The notes beneath the pieces were generated by a model. The model made no database searches, was not told the DNA's origin, and saw nothing but the letters and a program-made list of their open reading frames with translations. Source: GWA1-54-10 sp964349675 (GTDB lineage Bacteria > Patescibacteriota > Minisyncoccia > Phycocordibacterales > SBAW01). Taken from it: a stretch of 64,000 nt of DNA. The stretch spans positions 1-64,000 of the forward strand of contig CAYGHD010000002.1 of the NCBI GenBank assembly GCA_964349675.1, written 5' to 3'. Each line of letters starts with the position of its first letter. The first letter of the stretch is position 1. Both the position numbers and the translations under genes were made by a program. This document shows, piece after piece, positions 49,756 through 57,893 of the stretch.

Positions 49756-50992
49756 TACTATATATATTGCGCAATATCGACGTACCTGGCGCCGCAAGCA
49801 TTGCAATGAGCAGTATGGTTGCGGGGCGGAGTGCTGGCGGGCAGGTTAAGTCGCCTGCATGAAGTGGCGTTTTACCGGTCACAAAGATGCGGTGCGGGTC
49901 GGCAAGGAGCGTCTGTCCGCCCAGTTTATCGAGTTCGGTAAAGTACAGTGCGCGTTTTTCATATGCCCAGTCGTGTATGAGCGTTGTGCCCTCTGCTTGT
50001 GTTGCAATGACTGCAAAAAATGGCAAGTTGTCGATGTTGAGCCCAGGGTAGGGGCGTCCGTAGAGTTTTTCGGGGCTGGCAACCAACGCGCTTGGCAGTG
50101 TTTCAATATCAGCCAAGGCGACGTGGCCATCTTCGCTTGTGTAGCGTTTAAGGAGTTTGTACTGAAAGCCCATTTTTTCGAGCTTGAGCAACTCGAGCTC
50201 CAAAAAGTTGATAGGGCAGCGCTCAATGGTGATTTGAGATTGGGTGACGATCGCTGCTGCCAAAAAAAACATCGCATCAGTCGGGTCTTCGTGTATCGTA
50301 AACGTGATGTCTTGATTGATATCTTTTTTGCCGCGTACCACGAGCGTTGTAGTACCGACGCCCTCTATCGAAACACCGAGTGCTTGGAGAAAAAAGCATG
50401 CGTCCTGCACTTGGTAGTTTGCCGACGCGTATTTAATGGTGCTCTCACCGTCGATGCCCGCTGCAGCCAAAAGCGCGTTGATGGTTGCTGTGTCGCCCGA
50501 CTCATACATAATGACTTCGCTTGGCACAAGGCCTTTGTGCGATACTTCCCAGAAATTGTCTGTTGTCTCAATGTTGACGCCAAATTTTTCAAGCGCATAG
50601 AGGTGCGGGCGTACCGTGCGGCTCCCCAGTTTGCATCCACCTGCCTGCGGCAGTTTAAAAGCGTTCATGCGATGGATGAGCGCGCCGGTAAACATCAAAA
50701 TGCTACGTGTTTTTTCTGCAGCGATTTTGTCTATGGTGGTGAGGTCGATGGTTTGAGGCGGGGTAATGACCACGTCGCCGCCCTGCCAAACTACCGACAC
50801 GCCGACGCTCTGCAGCACTTCGATGATGCGGTTCACTTCTTCAATCTTTGGCATGTGTTTGAGCGTCGTAGTGCCGCGGTTGATGAACGACGCGCATAAA
50901 AGTGCAACCGCACCGTTTTTTGATGAATTTATCTCTATGGTGCCATGGAGCTGCTTGCCGCCCTCGATGCGGAAGTTGAGTGTTGGTTTCAT
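49673..50992 (-). CDS. murA: UDP-N-acetylglucosamine 1-carboxyvinyltransferase
   Basis: The first committed enzyme of peptidoglycan synthesis, adding enolpyruvate to UDP-GlcNAc. A 439-residue EPSP-synthase fold. The substrate Lys-Asn pair is in INSSKNGAVALL, the active-site Cys (fosfomycin target) is in AGGCKLGSRTVRPHL, and the Asp in IHEDPTDAMFFLAAA. The sequence is rather diverged from standard MurA. A TACCCT -10-like hexamer lies 8 nt before the chosen ATG. It overlaps the convergent hypothetical gene by 83 nt. Confidence 0.9.
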   Translation of the reverse strand: MKPTLNFRIEGGKQLHGTIEINSSKNGAVALLCASFINRGTTTLKHMPKIEEVNRIIEVLQSVGVSVVWQGGDVVITPPQTIDLTTIDKIAAEKTRSILMFTGALIHRMNAFKLPQAGGCKLGSRTVRPHLYALEKFGVNIETTDNFWEVSHKGLVPSEVIMYESGDTATINALLAAAGIDGESTIKYASANYQVQDACFFLQALGVSIEGVGTTTLVVRGKKDINQDITFTIHEDPTDAMFFLAAAIVTQSQITIERCPINFLELELLKLEKMGFQYKLLKRYTSEDGHVALADIETLPSALVASPEKLYGRPYPGLNIDNLPFFAVIATQAEGTTLIHDWAYEKRALYFTELDKLGGQTLLADPHRIFVTGKTPLHAGDLTCPPALRPATILLIAMLAAPGTSILRNIYSINRGYEGLASKLSSLGASVAVFEDHAS

Positions 50993-51047
50993 ACCTCTCC
51001 AGGGTAGCACAGATGAGCAATAGTTTGAAAAAGGGGAGAAACCACAG

Positions 51048-51053
51048 TACCAT
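51048..51053 (+). promoter_or_regulatory. -10 hexamer TACCAT of mreB-1
   Basis: TACCAT ends 8 nt before the ATG at 51062. Confidence 0.45.
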
Positions 51054-51061
51054 TGCTAGTA

Positions 51062-52075
51062 ATGGGATTTTTCACTCCGAAGTTGGGGATAGATTTAGGA
51101 ACGGCAAACACCCTGGTGTTTGTACCGGGCCGTGGAGTGGTGCTTAACGAGCCTTCAGTGGTCGCAATTTCTGAAATTGATAAGCGTATTCTGGCAGTCG
51201 GTGCCGAAGCAAAAGAGATGATCGGCCGCACTCCGGGCGAGATAATCGCATACCGCCCGCTCAAAGACGGAGTCATTGCAGACTATCGTGTAACGCAAGC
51301 GATGCTCCGCTACTTCATCAGCAAGGCGCTGCCAAAATTTCAACTCTTTAAACCAGAGGTTATGGTGTCGGTACCAACCGGAGTTACGTCGACCGAGCGA
51401 AGAGCGGTAGTTGAAGCTGCCATTCGTGCCGGCGCGCGCAATGCCTATGTGGTGAAGGAGTCTATTTTAGCGGCCATCGGTGCGGGGATTCCCATACAAG
51501 AGCCCCGCGGAAATATGGTGGTTGATATTGGTGGTGGCACGGCGGATGTTGCGGTTATATCGCTTGGCGGCATCGTCGCTTCCACAAGCGTTAAATGCGG
51601 GGGAGATCGGCTGGACCATGCTATCGCCGACTATATAAAGAAGACCTATAACTTAGGTATCGGAGAAAAAACCGCTGAGAGTGTAAAAATTGCTGTGGGC
51701 TCGGCCGTGCCCCTGGAGGAGGAGTTGGTGACCACGGTGCGCGGGCGCGATTTCATCACCGGACTTCCGCGCTCTGTTGATTTAAAAACAAACGATATTG
51801 TTAAAGCGATGGGTAAGGAGTTGCGCGAGATAATCAAAGCTATTCGCGATGTGCTGCAAGAGACCCCACCCGAGTTGGCGAGTGACATTATCGACCGTGG
51901 CATCACCATGACCGGCGGCACCTCGATGCTTCGCCATTTTCCAGAATTAGTACTGCGCCGCACGGGCGTAAAGGCTCGTGTCGCTGAAGACCCGCTCTAC
52001 TGTGTCGCGCGCGGCACTGGCATTGCGCTGGAACATTTGGATACCTACAAAAAAGCGATTATCGCAAAACGCTAA
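51062..52075 (+). CDS. mreB: Rod-shape protein MreB, copy 1
   Basis: A 337-residue bacterial actin that guides cell-wall synthesis. Phosphate-1 is GIDLGTANTLVFVPGRG, phosphate-2 VVDIGGGTADVAVISLGG, and the adenosine motif TMTGGTSMLRHFPELV. A second mreB lies at 57890 with mreC, mreD and mrdA. This first copy heads a different unit, followed at 4 nt by the clamp-loader-like gene. Confidence 0.94.
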   Translation: MGFFTPKLGIDLGTANTLVFVPGRGVVLNEPSVVAISEIDKRILAVGAEAKEMIGRTPGEIIAYRPLKDGVIADYRVTQAMLRYFISKALPKFQLFKPEVMVSVPTGVTSTERRAVVEAAIRAGARNAYVVKESILAAIGAGIPIQEPRGNMVVDIGGGTADVAVISLGGIVASTSVKCGGDRLDHAIADYIKKTYNLGIGEKTAESVKIAVGSAVPLEEELVTTVRGRDFITGLPRSVDLKTNDIVKAMGKELREIIKAIRDVLQETPPELASDIIDRGITMTGGTSMLRHFPELVLRRTGVKARVAEDPLYCVARGTGIALEHLDTYKKAIIAKR

Positions 52076-52079
52076 GGCT

Positions 52080-52742
52080 ATGGAGCAGCATCATGCATAT
52101 TTGTACGAAGGCCCACTGTCGGTTTTTGAGCCTCTGGTTGCTGACGCAAGGGCGCGCTTTGCTAACGGTGCGCTCGCAGACAGTTTGTCGGTGTACGCGC
52201 GCGTATGGGACAAATTTGGCATTGATGAGTCCCGTGAACTTGGGAGCGCTGCATCGCTGCGCGCTGTGGGCGGCGCGCAGGTGTTTATTGTCGGGGTGGG
52301 GAGTATCACCGCTGAGGCACAGCAAGCACTGCTGAAGTTGCTCGAGGAGCCGCATGCCGGTGTCGTATTTATTTTTTTAGTGGGGCATGGTGCATTGTTG
52401 CCTACGCTGCGCTCTCGGTTTGCTGCGTACCCAACGGCACTCAGAGCTGAGGATTCCTCCCGCACGGACGCGGCTCATTTTTTGTCGCTGCCGTACAAGC
52501 AGCGCAGTGACTGGATTGCTGCATTTTTAAAAGATGAAGAAGGGGTGCATGAGCGGGTGCGCGTCTTTGTACAGGATCTCGAAGAGATGCTCTATACAAG
52601 ACTTACGATGGGCACACAACCGAGCGCCTCTTTGTACGAGGCTCTAGAATCTGTGACAGCGATACGTCCGTATCTATCTGACCGAGCGCCCTCGTTGAAG
52701 ATGATACTCGAGCACTTTGCTGCGACGCTCCCAAAACTCTAG
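52080..52742 (+). CDS. DNA polymerase III delta'-like subunit
   Basis: A 220-residue protein with the delta'/gamma clamp-loader segment ITAEAQQALLKLLEEPH, then VVFIFLVGHGALLPTLRSRF. The Walker A region is missing and the protein is short compared with HolB (334 residues), as is typical for CPR. It begins 4 nt after mreB-1 and is probably translated from the same mRNA. Confidence 0.8.
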   Translation: MEQHHAYLYEGPLSVFEPLVADARARFANGALADSLSVYARVWDKFGIDESRELGSAASLRAVGGAQVFIVGVGSITAEAQQALLKLLEEPHAGVVFIFLVGHGALLPTLRSRFAAYPTALRAEDSSRTDAAHFLSLPYKQRSDWIAAFLKDEEGVHERVRVFVQDLEEMLYTRLTMGTQPSASLYEALESVTAIRPYLSDRAPSLKMILEHFAATLPKL

Positions 52743-52757
52743 TTCAACTATAGAAGC

Positions 52758-53435
52758 ATGACTCCCGCACAGCAAAAAGAAAGGAAAAGTCGTTTAGCAA
52801 AGCTCGATCGGGTGCTTAAAAAACTCTATCCCGATGCAACGATAGAGCTTTCCTACAACAGCCCCTGGGAGCTTTTGGTCGCGGTGCAACTCTCGGCACA
52901 GTCGACCGACAAGGGGGTAAATAAAATCACTGAAAAATTGTTTAAAAAATATACGACGGTAGGTGCATATGTGCAGGCGGGTAAAACAAAAAAAGGAGTG
53001 CGCGCCTTTGAGAGAGATATATTTGCTTCTGGATTTTATCGTGCAAAAACAAAAAACATCCTAGGTGCTGCAAAAATGATACACGAGCAGTTTGGAGGCG
53101 AGGTGCCTCGTACGATGCAAGCGATGCTCACTCTCCCGGGTGTTGCGCGCAAAACCGCAACAGTCGTTTTAAAAGAAGCATATGGGGTTGTTGCGGGCAT
53201 TACCGTCGATACGCACGTCATACGGTTTGCCCAGCGGTTTGACCTCTCTGACTATACAGACGCAGTGCGGATAGAAAAAGATCTAATGCTTTTGGTACCA
53301 AAAAAAGAGTGGGGGCATATCACGCATCGGATTATCCACTATGGCCGCTACCTAGCCCCGGCTCGCCCCTATGACACAATGCATGATCCGTTGGTTAAAA
53401 TATACCCACCTGCAGCAAAGCGGTTTCGTGTATAA
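52758..53435 (+). CDS. nth: Endonuclease III without the iron-sulfur cluster
   Basis: A 225-residue DNA glycosylase/AP lyase for oxidised pyrimidines. The helix-hairpin-helix LPGVARKTATVVL contains the catalytic Lys, and VDTHVIRFAQRF contains the catalytic Asp. The C-terminal region, which in E. coli Nth has four Cys binding a [4Fe-4S] cluster, reads HYGRYLAPARPYDTMHDPLVKIYPPA with no cysteine at all. The fold is otherwise intact. Its stop codon lies within the -10 of frr. Confidence 0.9.
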   Translation: MTPAQQKERKSRLAKLDRVLKKLYPDATIELSYNSPWELLVAVQLSAQSTDKGVNKITEKLFKKYTTVGAYVQAGKTKKGVRAFERDIFASGFYRAKTKNILGAAKMIHEQFGGEVPRTMQAMLTLPGVARKTATVVLKEAYGVVAGITVDTHVIRFAQRFDLSDYTDAVRIEKDLMLLVPKKEWGHITHRIIHYGRYLAPARPYDTMHDPLVKIYPPAAKRFRV

Positions 53436-53436
53436 T
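53431..53436 (+). promoter_or_regulatory. Extended -10 TGTATAAT of frr
   Basis: TG-TATAAT contains the TAA stop of nth and ends 6 nt before the frr ATG at 53443. Confidence 0.7.
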
Positions 53437-53442
53437 GGGCCT

Positions 53443-53994
53443 ATGGCGTACGATTTTAAACCGTTTGACAAGCGTATTGCAGAGATTACTGACAGGCTCA
53501 CAAAAGAGCTGGGGAGTGTGCGCACCGGCAGGGCAGCACCTGCCATACTTGATGCTGTCCAAGTAGAGAGTTACGGTACCCGCATGGCGCTTAATCAAGT
53601 AGCAAGCATGTCGGTTGAGGATGCCCGCACCCTGCGGGTAGTGCCCTGGGATATGAGCTTGGCTAAAGATATTGAAAAGGCGATTACTGTGGCAAATCTA
53701 GGCCTCTCCGTTGGTGTTGATGAAAAAGGCGTGCGTATATTTTTTCCCGAGCTGACCGCAGAGCGCCGCACGTCGCTGGTCAAACTCGCAAAAGAAAAAG
53801 TAGAGGAAGCCCGCACACTGCTGCGTTTGGCTCGCGACGAAGTGTGGACAGATATCCAAAAGCAGGAACGCGAGGGCGCCATGTCAGAGGACGACAAGTT
53901 CCGCTCAAAAGATGATATGCAAAAAAAAGTAGATGCGGCAAATAAATCTTTTGATGGGCTCTTTACTCGCAAGGAAACAGAGCTTATCGGATAA
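53443..53994 (+). CDS. frr: Ribosome recycling factor
   Basis: A 183-residue protein that splits ribosomes after termination together with EF-G. Conserved segments are LGSVRTGRAAPAILDAV, YGTRMALNQVASMSVEDARTLRVVPWD, and the C-terminal long helix with RFRSKDD-like sequence. It is followed at 3 nt by rseP. The start is fixed by the -10 6 nt upstream. Confidence 0.95.
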   Translation: MAYDFKPFDKRIAEITDRLTKELGSVRTGRAAPAILDAVQVESYGTRMALNQVASMSVEDARTLRVVPWDMSLAKDIEKAITVANLGLSVGVDEKGVRIFFPELTAERRTSLVKLAKEKVEEARTLLRLARDEVWTDIQKQEREGAMSEDDKFRSKDDMQKKVDAANKSFDGLFTRKETELIG

Positions 53995-53997
53995 TCT

Positions 53998-55116
53998 ATG
54001 ACCTTTCTCCTTTTTATCTTGTTGCTCGTGGTGCTCATTTTAGTGCATGAGTTTGGACATTTTATTGTTGCAAAAGCATTTGGGATAAAAGTAGAGGAGT
54101 TTGGCATTTTCTTTCCGCCACGCATAGCTTCAGTGCAGTGGGGCGAGACAGTTTACTCGCTCAACTGGCTTCCGTTTGGCGGATTTGTAAAAATATTTGG
54201 CGAGAGCGTGCAGGACGAAAACAAGGAAGCGGCAAAAGATCCTCGCAGTTTTGTGCATCAGCCGAGGTTGGTGCAAGCGGCTGTGGTCGTCGCGGGTATT
54301 TGTTTTAACCTACTGTTTGCGTGGCTGGCGTTATCTGCAGGATACATGGTTGGTATGCAGACCTCTGCCGATCATAAAGGATTTGGCCAAGTAACCGAGG
54401 TGCACACCACCATCGTTGGTGTGCTGCCGGAGGGCCCTGCAGACAAAGCAGGAATTATGGCAGAAGACCGCGTGCTTGCTATACGCACCGGCACCGCCGA
54501 GCTTGCGCCGCCGATACAGGCAGACAGCGTGCAAAAGTTTATCCGCGCACATCAGGAGGAAAGTATGCTGCTGACCGTTGAGCGTCCACTTAAAGATGGT
54601 GGCCGGGAAGAGAAGATATTTTTAGCAAAACCAGCAGAGGGTATTGCCTCTGATGCAAAAGTTATTGGTATCGAGCTTGATGATGTGGGGCTGCTTACAC
54701 TTCCGCCACACACCGCGCTGTTGCAAGGGGCGCTGCTGACAAAAGACCTTACTGTTGCTGTTGCAGAGGGGCTTGGAAGCTTTTTTTACCGGACCGTGAC
54801 GGGGGCGGGGAGTTGGGCTGGCGTGGCTGGGCCGATTGGCATTGTGGGTATTGGAGCAGGTGCGGTTGAAGACGGTTTGCTTGCAACAATTATGCTTGTA
54901 TCCCTTATCTCTATTAATCTCGCAGTCATTAATCTGTTGCCGGTACCAGGGCTCGACGGCGGCAGACTTCTTTTTATTAGTATTGAAAGCATATTGCGTC
55001 GGCCGCTGTCGGAAAAATTGTCGCTACGGCTGACTATTTTTGGGTTTGCGCTTTTGCTGTTGGCGATGGCGGTTGTATCGTTCCACGATATCGCGAGACT
55101 CATCAAGATTGTATAA
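53998..55116 (+). CDS. rseP: Site-2 intramembrane metalloprotease RseP/RasP
   Basis: A 372-residue zinc protease cleaving membrane-embedded substrates. The active site HEFGH is in helix 1 (LVHEFGHFIVAKAFG), the third zinc ligand is in NLLPVPGLDGGRLLF, and a PDZ domain lies between (about residues 115-210: VGVLPEGPADKAGIMAEDRVLAI). Four membrane helices are evident. It is co-transcribed with frr. Confidence 0.94.
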   Translation: MTFLLFILLLVVLILVHEFGHFIVAKAFGIKVEEFGIFFPPRIASVQWGETVYSLNWLPFGGFVKIFGESVQDENKEAAKDPRSFVHQPRLVQAAVVVAGICFNLLFAWLALSAGYMVGMQTSADHKGFGQVTEVHTTIVGVLPEGPADKAGIMAEDRVLAIRTGTAELAPPIQADSVQKFIRAHQEESMLLTVERPLKDGGREEKIFLAKPAEGIASDAKVIGIELDDVGLLTLPPHTALLQGALLTKDLTVAVAEGLGSFFYRTVTGAGSWAGVAGPIGIVGIGAGAVEDGLLATIMLVSLISINLAVINLLPVPGLDGGRLLFISIESILRRPLSEKLSLRLTIFGFALLLLAMAVVSFHDIARLIKIV

Positions 55117-55123
55117 AAAATAT

Positions 55124-55149
55124 ACCCTGCACATGTTGTTGTGCAGGGT
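55124..55149. terminator. Terminator between rseP and the cassette at 55161
   Basis: ACCCTGCAC pairs with GTGCAGGGT. On the minus strand it is followed by TATATTTTTTAT, so it serves mainly the cassette gene. Confidence 0.82.
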
Positions 55150-55160
55150 GTCCTTGTGTC

Positions 55161-55823
55161 CTAGTTTTTTGGGATGCGGTAGTCGATTGTTTTGCCGTTG
55201 CGGGACAGTACACAGTCCCGGCCGCTCCGGCTCTCCAATCGCCAGCCTTCAGAGAGGAGTTTTTTAAGATACGCCTCCGTGTCTTTTGGTTTCTTTTGCC
55301 GGAGTTTGCGCATTCCAGTGTCCCGGATATCTGGCCGGAGGTCATCCATCCGCAACAGCGCTGACCGGTGTTCCACGGGGAGGGGCGGCACAATGGGGAT
55401 GAACACTACTTCTCCCACAAGCGGCCTCGGTACGATGAAGCGCGTCTGGGTTGGAGGTAGCTCATAGGTGCTCACCCGCTCGTGCACCACTAGGGTGTGG
55501 GATGGCGCTGCTGCGTCGGTGTCCAGCAGCTTTCCAAAAAAATGCGTCTGCTGTTTTCTCTGGTTGTGTCGGCTATAGAGTTCGAGCTTCAGCAGCTGTG
55601 ATTGCCCTATGTACGTGTCGGGCTCTCGGGTGATGATGTGAAGTCCCAGTGACCCTCCTTGCAGCGGCCGCTGGACGCGGATGGTGGTGGGCTGGCTCGG
55701 GTCCCTCCTCAGTAAGATTTGAGCGAACTCTGGCACTGTAATGCGGATAATCGCCGTGAAAAGCAAGGTGTCAATCTCTTCTGACGCGAGCAAGTCAGAC
55801 GTTTCTCCATAAAGTACGTTCAT
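55161..55823 (-). CDS. Hypothetical protein (SD-led cassette)
   Basis: A 220-residue soluble protein. Residues 20-150 are beta-rich (LLFTAIIRITVPEFAQILLRR, LKLELYSRHNQRKQQTHFFG, RFIVPRPLVGEVVFIPIVPPLP). The C-terminal part is helical and basic, with the dsRBD- or YcfA-like segment LKKLLSEGWRLESRSGRDCVLSRNGKTIDYRIP. The latter resembles small HicA/YcfA RNA-binding folds only loosely. The start is set by GGGAG 8 nt upstream. Confidence 0.6.
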   Translation of the reverse strand: MNVLYGETSDLLASEEIDTLLFTAIIRITVPEFAQILLRRDPSQPTTIRVQRPLQGGSLGLHIITREPDTYIGQSQLLKLELYSRHNQRKQQTHFFGKLLDTDAAAPSHTLVVHERVSTYELPPTQTRFIVPRPLVGEVVFIPIVPPLPVEHRSALLRMDDLRPDIRDTGMRKLRQKKPKDTEAYLKKLLSEGWRLESRSGRDCVLSRNGKTIDYRIPKN

Positions 55824-55852
55824 GCTGGATACTCCCGTGTGCTGCTGCGCGG

Positions 55853-55881
55853 TTTGTACCATTTTATATAGAGAGAGTCAA
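55853..55881 (-). promoter_or_regulatory. Promoter TTGACT-17-TACAAA
   Basis: On the minus strand, the -35 at 55876-55881 and -10 at 55853-55858 serve the gene at 55161. Confidence 0.6.
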
Positions 55882-55921
55882 TGTTCTGCGTAGTATGGGT
55901 CAGGTCTGAAATATAAAAAAT

Positions 55922-55951
55922 CAGGCCCGCATCACACTGGATGAGGGCCTG
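55922..55951 (-). terminator. Terminator of the cassette at 55973
   Basis: CAGGCCC-CATC pairs with GATG-GGGCCTG; on the minus strand a run ATTTTTTAT follows. Confidence 0.88.
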
Positions 55952-55972
55952 CGACTCAAGAAGAGTCTGAAG

Positions 55973-56473
55973 TTACTTCGGTATCACCTTCCCGTTGTTG
56001 GGGCCGCCCACTTTCATTCTTGGCGGCAGGATGATGATACGGCCATTGAGGGGAGGGGGTGTTTCAAAGACCACCGAATCCCCCGGCAGTATCGAACCGT
56101 CGATACTGCTTTCCGTCACCACCCGGTGCGTGACCGGCGTGCTCGACTCCACCGGAATGAAGTCGAGGTAGAGGTACTCCCGGCCATCCTCCAGCGTCTT
56201 TTTCATCACGTGCAACTGTGCTGTGATGATTGTTTTGCTGGCGAGGGCATCCTGACTTAGGTGCGTATTTATGTGCGCGAAGCAGTTGACGCGTCCGCCT
56301 CGTACAGTGAGCGGAAACATCAGGAAGAGGATGCACGTTTCCCCGTCCTCATAGGCGCCTATTTTGGCGCCTTGCGGTATCCGCGTGCGGACGATGCCGC
56401 CCGACCACAAACACACACGCTCAGTGACGGCTGCACGTGTTGAGGCTGCATGAGCAGCATCTATGCTCAACAT
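55973..56473 (-). CDS. Hypothetical protein (SD-led cassette)
   Basis: A 166-residue, mostly beta protein (CILFLMFPLTVRGGRVNCFAHI, YLYLDFIPVESS, PPPLNGRIIILPPRM) with no known motif. The phrase PLNGRIIILPP resembles PLVGEVVFIPI of the neighbouring cassette, so the two may be distant relatives. GGGAG lies 6 nt before the ATG. Confidence 0.6.
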   Translation of the reverse strand: MLSIDAAHAASTRAAVTERVCLWSGGIVRTRIPQGAKIGAYEDGETCILFLMFPLTVRGGRVNCFAHINTHLSQDALASKTIITAQLHVMKKTLEDGREYLYLDFIPVESSTPVTHRVVTESSIDGSILPGDSVVFETPPPLNGRIIILPPRMKVGGPNNGKVIPK

Positions 56474-56514
56474 GGCTTACTCCCATTTTTGAAAGGGCGA
56501 AACTACCCTCGCAG

Positions 56515-56543
56515 TTTATATCATATAATCATATATATGTCAA
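56515..56543 (-). promoter_or_regulatory. Promoter TTGACA-17-TATAAA
   Basis: On the minus strand, a perfect -35 at 56538-56543, 17-bp AT-rich spacer, and -10 at 56515-56520; the 5' UTR is about 33 nt. Confidence 0.85.
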
Positions 56544-56603
56544 CAGACGCTGCTTGGCCTACTACATGTTCTAGCCTGCTTTGCCTGCAAGGCTGTTTCC
56601 TCG

Positions 56604-56609
56604 TACAAT
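56604..56609 (+). promoter_or_regulatory. -10 hexamer TACAAT of proS
   Basis: TACAAT ends 6 nt before the proS ATG. Confidence 0.6.
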
Positions 56610-56615
56610 GGCAGT

Positions 56616-57893
56616 ATGAAAGGACTACAATCGTCACAAAAGCAGTCGAAGCTCTTTACTAAGACGCGCCGCGAGGCGCCCAAGGACGAAGTGTCTAAAA
56701 ACGCGCAGTTGCTCATCCGCGCAGGGTATGTCCATAAAGAAATGGCAGGCGTGTACGCATATTTGCCGCTCGGGTTGCGCGTAGTCGAGAATATTAAACA
56801 GATTGTACGCGAAGAAATGCACGCCATTGGCGGGCAGGAAATCATTATGACCGCGCTGCAGCGCAAAGAGCTGTGGGAGAAAACAAGACGCTGGGATGAC
56901 AAAGTTGTGGACGTGTGGTTCAAATCAGAGCTCAAAGCGGGTGGGGAGGTTGGGTTTGGTTGGTCGCATGAGGAGCCTATCGCAGACATGATGCGCAACT
57001 ATGTTTCAAGTTTTAGAGACTTGCCTATTGTGGTGTATCAATTTCAAACAAAATTGCGCAACGAGCTGCGCGCAAAGTCGGGTATTATGCGCGGCAAAGA
57101 GTTTGTGATGAAAGATGCGTACTCTTTTTCTTTAGGAGAAGAAGATCATACGATGTTCTACAACCAATCGATAGATGCCTACAAGCGTGTGTTTGATCGT
57201 GTAGGTGTCGGCGAAGATACGTTTGTCACCTTTGCGTCGGGCGGGGCATTTACGCAATTTAGCCATGAGTTCCAAACGATTGTTGATACGGGAGAAGATG
57301 TGACGTATATCAACAGAGAAAAAAATATTGCGATTAACGAAGAGGTACTCAATGACGAAACGCTCAAGACACTGGGGGTTACTCGCGACGAGCTGCAAGA
57401 AGTAAAAACAGCAGAAGTCGGGAATATCTTTAACTTTGGCGTGCAAAAATCTGAGGATTTAGGGCTGACCTACAAAAACGACAAAGGAGAGGACGTGCCG
57501 GTGTGGATGGGCTCATACGGCATCGGCATCACGCGTTTGATGGGGCTCTTGGTAGAAAAATTTGCAGATGATAAAGGCATTGTTTGGCCAGAGGCAGTCG
57601 CGCCATTTCGGGTGCACTTGGTCGAGTTGGGGGGCGCCGATAATGAGGACGTGCACACCGAGGCAGAAGAATTGTACCGCGAGCTCAGCGAGGCGGGTAT
57701 TTCGGTGCTGTGGGACGACCGAGACGTGCGCCCAGGAGAAAAATTTGCAGACAGCGACCTACTTGGGCTACCGTTGCGCGTTGTAGTGTCAGAAAAGACG
57801 CTCGCTGCAGGTAAGTTTGAATGCGTACAGCGCCGCAGCGGAAAAACAGAGCATAAAAGCATATCAGAGTTGATCGGCTACCTTACTGCATGA
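56616..57893 (+). CDS. proS: Prolyl-tRNA synthetase, short form without editing domain
   Basis: A 425-residue class II synthetase charging tRNA-Pro. Motif 1 region is VYAYLPLGLRVVENI, motif 2 FQTKLRNELRAKSGIMRGKEFVMKDAYSF, and motif 3 GSYGIGITRLMGLL, followed by the anticodon domain. The YbaK-type editing insertion found in E. coli ProRS (572 residues) between motifs 2 and 3 is absent, replaced by a ~60-residue linker. It overlaps mreB-2 by 4 nt (ATGA). Confidence 0.95.
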   Translation: MKGLQSSQKQSKLFTKTRREAPKDEVSKNAQLLIRAGYVHKEMAGVYAYLPLGLRVVENIKQIVREEMHAIGGQEIIMTALQRKELWEKTRRWDDKVVDVWFKSELKAGGEVGFGWSHEEPIADMMRNYVSSFRDLPIVVYQFQTKLRNELRAKSGIMRGKEFVMKDAYSFSLGEEDHTMFYNQSIDAYKRVFDRVGVGEDTFVTFASGGAFTQFSHEFQTIVDTGEDVTYINREKNIAINEEVLNDETLKTLGVTRDELQEVKTAEVGNIFNFGVQKSEDLGLTYKNDKGEDVPVWMGSYGIGITRLMGLLVEKFADDKGIVWPEAVAPFRVHLVELGGADNEDVHTEAEELYRELSEAGISVLWDDRDVRPGEKFADSDLLGLPLRVVVSEKTLAAGKFECVQRRSGKTEHKSISELIGYLTA

